A stretch of 56,005 bases of DNA from Streptomyces hainanensis (GTDB lineage: Bacteria; Actinomycetota; Actinomycetes; Streptomycetales; Streptomycetaceae). Positions within the stretch are counted from its first letter, which is position 1. Each line of letters starts with the position of its first letter. Shown piece after piece: positions 45,851 to 56,005 of the stretch. The notes beneath the pieces were generated by a model. That model was not told the DNA's origin. It saw only the letters and a list, made by a program, of their open reading frames with translations, and did no database searches. The stretch is from positions 1 to 56,005 of the forward strand of contig NZ_SMKI01000002.1 in NCBI RefSeq assembly GCF_004348415.1. Direction: 5' to 3'. The position numbers were made by a program, and so were the translations under genes.

Positions 45851-47398
45851 ATGATCACCGATGTCGTCATAGCCGGCGGCGGCCCGAACGGGCTGATGCT
45901 CGCCTGCGAACTCAGCCTGGCCGGCGTCCGCCCCGTCGTGCTGGAGCGCCTGCCGGAGCCCGGCGAGGAGCCCAAGGCCAACGGCCTGCTCGGGCAGGTG
46001 GTGCGGATGGTCGACCACCGCGGGCTGCACGAGCGGCTCGGCGGCCAGGCGCCACCGCTGCCCAACACCCGGTACTTCATGTTCGCCGCCATGGGCCTGA
46101 ACCTCGGCCTGCTGCCCGCCAGCCCGCTGTACGGCCTGGCGGTGCCGCAGCGGCAGGTCGTGCGGGTCCTGGAGGAACGCGCCGCCGAACTCGGCGTCGA
46201 GATCCGGCGCGGACACCGACTCGTCGGCCTGACCCAGGACGACGACGCCGTCACCGTCGACGTCACGGCGCCGGACGGCGACTACCGGCTCGGGGCCCGC
46301 GCTCTCGTCGGCGCCGACGGCGCGCACAGCGCCACGCGCAAACTCGCCGGGATCGGCTTCCCCGGCGTCAGCTACGACCGCAGGACCAACAGGACCGCGC
46401 ACGTCACGATCCCGGCGGACCTGGTGGACCCCACGACCGGCGCCCTCACCGTGCCAGGACGCGACCCCGTCCCGCCCTTCCTGCCGCTGCGCACCGACCA
46501 CGGCGGCTTCTCCTACGCCCCGTTCCCCGGCCACCCGCCGCTGATCAGCACCACCGAGTGGGACCAGCCCGAGACCGACGGGCCCATGAGCCTCGACGAA
46601 CTCCGGGCCTCCGTACGCCGCGTGCTCGGCGCCGACCTGCCGCTCGACCCGCCCGTCGGCGAGGAACACCCCGTGCTGCGCCGGCTGACCAGCGGCCACA
46701 CCCGGGTCGCCGACCGCTTCCGGGACGGCCGGGTCTTCCTCGTCGGCGACGCCGCCCACGTCTACGCCGAGGGCGGCGGCCCCGGCCTCAACCTCGGGCT
46801 GCAGGACGCGGTCAACCTCGGCTGGAAGCTCGCCGCGACACTCCGCGGCGACGCGCCGGCCGGGCTCCTCGACAGCTACGAGACCGAGCGCCGGCAGGCC
46901 GCCGACCGGATGGTCACCAACGCGCGGGCGCAGTCCGCGCTCTCCGCCCCCGGCGGCGACGTCACCGCGCTGCGCGAACTGTTCACCGAACTGCTCGGTC
47001 AGCGGGACGTCGTCCACCACCTCGCCGAGCTCCTCGCGGGCGCGGACGTCCGCTACGACATGGGCGTGGCGGAACCGCACCCGGCGGTCGGCCGGTTCGC
47101 GCCAGAGGCGGAGCTCGACACCCCGACCGGCACCGTGCGCCTCGCCGAACTCACCCGCGGCGCACGCCCGCTGCTCCTCGACCTGACCGGGAACGGCGCC
47201 GTCGCGGCGGCGTTGGCGGAGTGGAAGGACCGGGTCGACCTCGTCACCGCCCGACCCGGCACGCCCGCCCCCGCGTTCACGGCCCTGCTGCTGCGCCCGG
47301 ACTGCTACGTGGCCTGGGCGACGGACGCCCCCCACCCGGACCCCGCCGAGCTGGCGTCGCTCCGCGAGACCGCCCGCCGCTGGCTCGGCGCGCCGTAG
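45851..47398 (+). CDS. FAD-dependent aromatic monooxygenase
   Basis: The 515-aa flavoprotein belongs to the PheA/TfdB (group A) hydroxylases. It has the FAD dinucleotide motif 'VIAGGGPNGLMLACELSLAG' (6-25), the middle 'VGADGAHSATRKLAGI' (DG motif), 'GRVFLVGDAAHVYAEGG' with 'GLNLGLQDAVNLGWKLAA' (GD motif), and a C-terminal thioredoxin-like domain ('RLAELTRGARPLLLDLTG'). Relatives hydroxylate polyketides, or inactivate rifampicin (Rox) or tetracycline. With an upstream TetR it forms a likely inducible detoxification pair. A GAGGAG Shine-Dalgarno lies about 8 nt before the ATG. The stop is only 4 nt from the convergent glgB stop. Confidence 0.9.
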   Translation: MITDVVIAGGGPNGLMLACELSLAGVRPVVLERLPEPGEEPKANGLLGQVVRMVDHRGLHERLGGQAPPLPNTRYFMFAAMGLNLGLLPASPLYGLAVPQRQVVRVLEERAAELGVEIRRGHRLVGLTQDDDAVTVDVTAPDGDYRLGARALVGADGAHSATRKLAGIGFPGVSYDRRTNRTAHVTIPADLVDPTTGALTVPGRDPVPPFLPLRTDHGGFSYAPFPGHPPLISTTEWDQPETDGPMSLDELRASVRRVLGADLPLDPPVGEEHPVLRRLTSGHTRVADRFRDGRVFLVGDAAHVYAEGGGPGLNLGLQDAVNLGWKLAATLRGDAPAGLLDSYETERRQAADRMVTNARAQSALSAPGGDVTALRELFTELLGQRDVVHHLAELLAGADVRYDMGVAEPHPAVGRFAPEAELDTPTGTVRLAELTRGARPLLLDLTGNGAVAAALAEWKDRVDLVTARPGTPAPAFTALLLRPDCYVAWATDAPHPDPAELASLRETARRWLGAP

Positions 47399-47402
47399 CC
47401 CG

Positions 47403-49259
<1,857 letters not shown>

Positions 49260-49274
49260 GGCGGAGTCTCCAGG

Positions 49275-50738
49275 TCAGTCGGCGGTGACGGTGGCGGCCG
49301 CGAGGCGGCGGATCGCCGTCATCGGGACGTGCAGCCAGTGCGGGCGGTGTCTGGCCTCGTACAGCACCTCGTAGACCGCCTTGTCGGTCTCGTAGGCGCG
49401 CAGCAGCTCCAGTTGGTCGAGCGGGTCCCGGCCCGAGGTCTCGGCGTAACCCCGGCAGTAGGCGGCGCGGTTGGCGCGCGACCAGGACTCGGCCCAGGAG
49501 CCGCCGGTGCCGTGCTGGCAGGCCGCGTAGTCGAACGACCGCAGCATCCCGGCGATGTCGCGCACCGGCGGCCCCGGGCGGCGGCGGTCGGTGAGCGGGC
49601 GGGCCGGTTCCCCCTCGAAGTCGATCAGCGACCAGCCCTCGCCCTCCGCGGTGCGCAGCACCTGGCCGAGGTGCAGGTCGCCGTGGAGCCGCTGCACCGG
49701 GCACTCGCCGCCGCGCGCCGCGTAGTCGGCCAGGGCCCGGTAGGTGCGGCGCAGCCCCGACTGGTAGGGGCGCAGCGCCGGCACCGCGGCGGCCGCGTCG
49801 GTCAGCCGCTCGGTCATCGCGGCCGCCGCCTCCTCCAACTCCGGCCGGCCGAGCCGGTCGGTGGGCAGGGCGGTGGCCAGCGCGGTGTGCACCTCGGCGG
49901 TGGCGCGGCCGAGGGAGCGGGCGGCGCCGGAGAAGTCGGTGCGCTGGGTGAGCGAGGCGAGCGCCAGCTGCCAGCCGTCGGCCGAGCCGGCCAGGTAGGG
50001 GACGAGGACGCCCAGGGTCAGCGGCTCGGCGTCCGGCTCGGGGGCCGCGGCGCCCGGGAAGGACGCCTCGAACCAGGCGGCGGGCGCCGGCACCCGGGCG
50101 CAGCCGGCCTCGGCCAGCGCGAGCGGGAGTTCCAGGTCGGGGTTGACGCCCGGGCTGACCCGGCGGAACAGCTTGAGGATGTGTTCCTCGCCGTAGACCA
50201 CCGAGGAGTTGGACTGCTCGCCGGTGAGCATCCGGGCGGAGAGCCCGGAGGGGATGGCGGTGCCGGGCGCGCGGCCGAAGCTCAGGGTGCCGTGCCGCCC
50301 GGGGGCGCGCAGCCGCTCCAGCATCAGGGTGGCGAGCCGGTTGTCGTGCAGCGCCTCGTAGACGGCCCGGCCGCGCAGCGGCCCCTCGGTGGGGCGGCCG
50401 ACGAGCGCGGGGGAGAGGGCGGGCGGCAGCACCGGGCGGACGCCGAGCAGCAGTTGGTAGCAGTCGTCCGGGGTGGTGTCGCGGGCGCCGCCGTGGCGGG
50501 CGCGGACCAGCAGGTGCAGCAGCCCGGGACCGGGCCCCGAGCCGGAGCAGGACAGCAACTCGGTGGCGGCCACCAGGGAGAGCGAGCTGAGGGGGCGGCC
50601 CTTGCCGGCGAACCAGCGCTGCCTGGGCAGCCAGCGGGCGAGCGGGCCGGTCAGCGAGCGCAACAGGGCGCTGCCGTGCGGCGCGGAGAGCTGGGGGAGA
50701 CGGGCGTGCACCGTTCGGGGCGAGGAACTCTCCGGCAT
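49275..50738 (-). CDS. mak: Maltokinase
   Basis: The 487-aa enzyme phosphorylates maltose to maltose-1-phosphate with ATP. The N-terminal cap has 'ARWLPRQRWFAGKGRPL', a maltokinase hallmark. The kinase core has 'SSVVYGEEHILKLFRRV', 'VQRLHGDLHLGQVLRT' (catalytic Asp) and 'WSLIDFEGEPARPL' (metal Asp). The C-terminal helices end 'HRPHWLHVPMTAIRRLA'. It receives maltose from TreS and feeds GlgE. A 196-bp gap follows treS, and 15 nt separate it from glgB. The start ATG at 50738 is preceded by GGAAAGGA. Confidence 0.95.
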   Translation of the reverse strand: MPESSSPRTVHARLPQLSAPHGSALLRSLTGPLARWLPRQRWFAGKGRPLSSLSLVAATELLSCSGSGPGPGLLHLLVRARHGGARDTTPDDCYQLLLGVRPVLPPALSPALVGRPTEGPLRGRAVYEALHDNRLATLMLERLRAPGRHGTLSFGRAPGTAIPSGLSARMLTGEQSNSSVVYGEEHILKLFRRVSPGVNPDLELPLALAEAGCARVPAPAAWFEASFPGAAAPEPDAEPLTLGVLVPYLAGSADGWQLALASLTQRTDFSGAARSLGRATAEVHTALATALPTDRLGRPELEEAAAAMTERLTDAAAAVPALRPYQSGLRRTYRALADYAARGGECPVQRLHGDLHLGQVLRTAEGEGWSLIDFEGEPARPLTDRRRPGPPVRDIAGMLRSFDYAACQHGTGGSWAESWSRANRAAYCRGYAETSGRDPLDQLELLRAYETDKAVYEVLYEARHRPHWLHVPMTAIRRLAAATVTAD

Positions 50739-50934
50739 GGCGTCCTTTCCCCGGGCGGCAAAATATGTCCCGAAGTGTCCCGGATGGGGGCCGGTGTTGC
50801 CCGGCGGTGCGGGACGTGTCGTGAAGGAACGGCCGTGCGGGTGAGGCGAAAGGCGCCCGGATGGCGGTGGGACGCGGTGGAACGGGGCCCGGGGCCGCGG
50901 CCTGGGTGGCTGCGGCCCACGGTCGTTGGTGCGC

Positions 50935-54694
<3,760 letters not shown>

Positions 54695-54802
54695 CTGAGA
54701 ATCACCTGAACCGGCTGGGAGATTGATGGGCTTCGTCCTTTGTATCGGTTTCGTCCCTGAGTGTCGGTGAGTGGGCGGATTCGCGTGGCGCGTGCGCGCG
54801 GG

Positions 54803-55807
54803 CTACCGCGCGTCGTCCACGCCGAAGATCTCCGCCATGTCGTCCAGCACCTGGTTGGCGCCCTGGAGCGACACGGAGGTCATCCAGATCTCGTCCCGGA
54901 CGTCGTACGCGTGCCCGTTCTGGACGGCGGTAAGGCGTTCCCAGAGGGGATTGGCGAGGAATCTCTCCCGCCGCTCCTCGCCGCCCGAGTAGGAGGTGTA
55001 GAACAGGACGTCCGCGTCGGCCTGTTCGATCTGCTCCTCGCTGATCTCGATGTTGAACTCCTCCGGATCCCGCTGGTTCTCCGGCCGCGCCAGGCCCATG
55101 TCGGTGAGGATGATCCCGCTGAAGGTCGCGGGCAGGTAGATGCGGGTGGGGCCGTCGAGGAACCGGACGACGGAGACCGTCGGGTCGCCCAACTGCTCGT
55201 TGACCGCGGTGCCGATGGCGGTCGCCCTGGCCTCGTAGGCGGCCAGCTGCTCGGCGGCGGCGTCCTCCTCGTCCAGCGCCTCGGCGATCAGGCCGATGTT
55301 GTCCTTCCAGGTCGGCCCGGTGGTCGCGACGAAGACGGTGGGCGCGATCGCCGAGAGCTGGTCGTAGAGGTCCTCGTGGCGGACGGTCGCCGAGATGATC
55401 AGGTCCGGGTCGAGGGTGGCGATCAGCTCCAGGTTCGGGCTCTCCAGCGGGCCGACCTCCTCCGTCTCGGCCACGGCGTCGCCCAGGTACTCGGGGAAGC
55501 CGCCGAGGTCGCGGTAGGAGGAGATGCCGCCGACCAGGTTGCCGTCCAGCGCGACCACGGCCTCGACCAGGCTGTTGTCCAGGGCGACGATCCGCTGGGG
55601 CTTGGCCTCCAGGACGGTCTCGCCCTGGTCGTGCGTGACGGTGCGCGGGTACGCGCCGTCGGACGAGCCGCCCGAGGGCGCCGCGTCCTGTGACGTGTCG
55701 GTGTCGGAGCCGCCGCAGGCGGTCAGGGTGCCTGCCACGGCCAGCGACAGCAGCAGGGTGACGAGTCGGCCGCGCCGGCGGCCGACTCGGTTGGGGGTGC
55801 CGATCAC
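54803..55807 (-). CDS. Iron-siderophore ABC transporter binding lipoprotein
   Basis: The 334-aa protein has a lipoprotein signal peptide ('VTLLLSLAVAGTLTACGG', lipidated Cys31) and a FecB/FhuD-type periplasmic-binding fold: 'TVLEAKPQRIVALDNSLVEA', 'GPLESPNLELIATLDPDLII', 'VSVVRFLDGPTRIYLPATFS', 'QADADVLFYTSYSGGEER'. It captures ferric siderophores at the membrane surface for an ABC importer. It starts with GTG at 55807. Iron-box sequences upstream predict repression by DmdR/IdeR when iron is sufficient. The permease genes are not seen downstream and may be divergent, beyond the window. Confidence 0.92.
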   Translation of the reverse strand: MIGTPNRVGRRRGRLVTLLLSLAVAGTLTACGGSDTDTSQDAAPSGGSSDGAYPRTVTHDQGETVLEAKPQRIVALDNSLVEAVVALDGNLVGGISSYRDLGGFPEYLGDAVAETEEVGPLESPNLELIATLDPDLIISATVRHEDLYDQLSAIAPTVFVATTGPTWKDNIGLIAEALDEEDAAAEQLAAYEARATAIGTAVNEQLGDPTVSVVRFLDGPTRIYLPATFSGIILTDMGLARPENQRDPEEFNIEISEEQIEQADADVLFYTSYSGGEERRERFLANPLWERLTAVQNGHAYDVRDEIWMTSVSLQGANQVLDDMAEIFGVDDAR

Positions 55808-55847
55808 AGAGTTCTCTCCCGCGCTTTCCTCTTAGGCCCGCATTTCC

Positions 55848-55861
55848 TTAGGCAAGCCTAA
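55848..55861. promoter_or_regulatory. Iron box 1 (DmdR/IdeR operator)
   Basis: TTAGGCAAGCCTAA is a perfect palindrome apart from its two central bases and continues as CC, matching the IdeR/DmdR1 consensus TTAGGTTAGGCTAACCTAA over both outer half-sites. It lies 41 bp before the GTG of the binding lipoprotein. Confidence 0.8.
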
Positions 55862-55934
55862 CCTTGGCAAAATCTGTGTGAGAATAGCCGTTGATCCCGT
55901 TCCGCGCCATATTGGGGGTGGGGGGCGCGTCAAC

Positions 55935-55950
55935 TTAGGTGTGCCTTACC
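55935..55950. promoter_or_regulatory. Iron box 2 (DmdR/IdeR operator)
   Basis: TTAGGTGTGCCTTACC fits the IdeR-type consensus in both half-sites (TTAGGT and GCCTTACC, with one departure). It lies 74 bp beyond the first box and points to a divergent iron-regulated gene that starts at the right edge of the window. Confidence 0.65.
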
Positions 55951-55958
55951 GTGTGCGG

Positions 55959-56005
55959 GTGCACCTGAAGCCCGTCCCCGTCCCGGTGGCCGCCCAACCG
56001 CCACC
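55959..56005 (+). CDS. Possible 5' end of a divergent iron-regulated gene (partial)
   Basis: GTG at 55959 opens a frame that stays open to the window edge ('VHLKPVPVPVAAQPP'). It begins 8 nt after iron box 2, consistent with a short-leader or leaderless transcript of a siderophore gene such as a permease or siderophore-interacting protein. Only 15 codons are visible, so the identity and even the reality of the gene are uncertain. Confidence 0.25.
   Translation, partial: MHLKPVPVPVAAQPP

Overview
The window reads as chromosome of a high-GC actinomycete, almost certainly a Streptomyces or close relative. Codon third positions are nearly all G/C, GTG starts and 4-nt ATGA/GTGA overlaps are common, and the gene content is streptomycete: an isobutyryl-CoA mutase large subunit, an AfsR-like regulator, DUF6230/DUF6114 envelope genes, a PASTA kinase, a CebR box and a GlgE-TreS-maltokinase-GlgB cluster. 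From memory, the backbone order (two-component pair, MarR/DUF3817, icmA, YbbN-like thioredoxin, DUF6230/6114, pyk-ackA-pta, pfkA, glgE cluster) matches the S. coelicolor SCO5403-SCO5444 region; this could not be checked here. No rRNA, tRNA, CRISPR array, transposase or integrase was found.

Left part (1-12.2 kb). It opens with a Phd/RelE toxin-antitoxin pair. Next, on the minus strand, come four tightly packed genes: a GNAT acetyltransferase, an unrecognised 194-aa protein, an AbiEii-like nucleotidyltransferase and an ADP-ribosyltransferase-fold protein. A divergent STAND-like ATPase with a DUF234 nuclease-like tail lies behind twin dyad operators. Then follow a PASTA Ser/Thr kinase, another acetyltransferase, an Asp-rich secreted PepSY protein divergent from an OmpR-type two-component system, and a YefM/YoeB pair.

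Middle (12.2-26.2 kb). Two successive MarR/DUF3817 pairs lead into icmA. An accessory block follows: a CebR-boxed, TTA-containing SGNH esterase; a toxin-first HigBA-like pair and a methyltransferase lying between two copies of a 60-bp repeat that carries the 3' end of a Nudix gene; a 5'-truncated gene; the intact Nudix gene; a frameshifted XRE-TPR regulator; and small conserved-looking genes. The backbone resumes with a thioredoxin/TPR protein and a three-gene DUF6230-DUF6114-EP-rich envelope operon.

Right part (26.2-56 kb). Central carbon genes pyk, ackA, pta (minus) and pfkA (plus) are followed by about 1.1 kb of repetitive, apparently non-coding GC-rich DNA. After this come an exported tripeptidyl-aminopeptidase-like hydrolase, a DrrAB-type exporter, a large AfsR/SARP regulator whose 3' end runs antisense into the exporter permease, a Cmx-like drug exporter with a divergent TetR system, a PLP dehydratase, an amidohydrolase, and a TetR-FAD monooxygenase pair behind a perfect 16-bp-arm inverted repeat. 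The glgE-treS-mak-glgB operon (trehalose to maltose-1-phosphate to alpha-glucan) and an iron-siderophore binding lipoprotein with two iron boxes close the window.

The best candidate for something undescribed is the 709-4307 cassette, in which an ADP-ribosyltransferase fold, a nucleotidyltransferase and an unknown protein are co-transcribed next to a toxin-antitoxin pair and an ATPase. The second is the repeat-bounded toxin-antitoxin/methyltransferase module at 16.8-18.7 kb.
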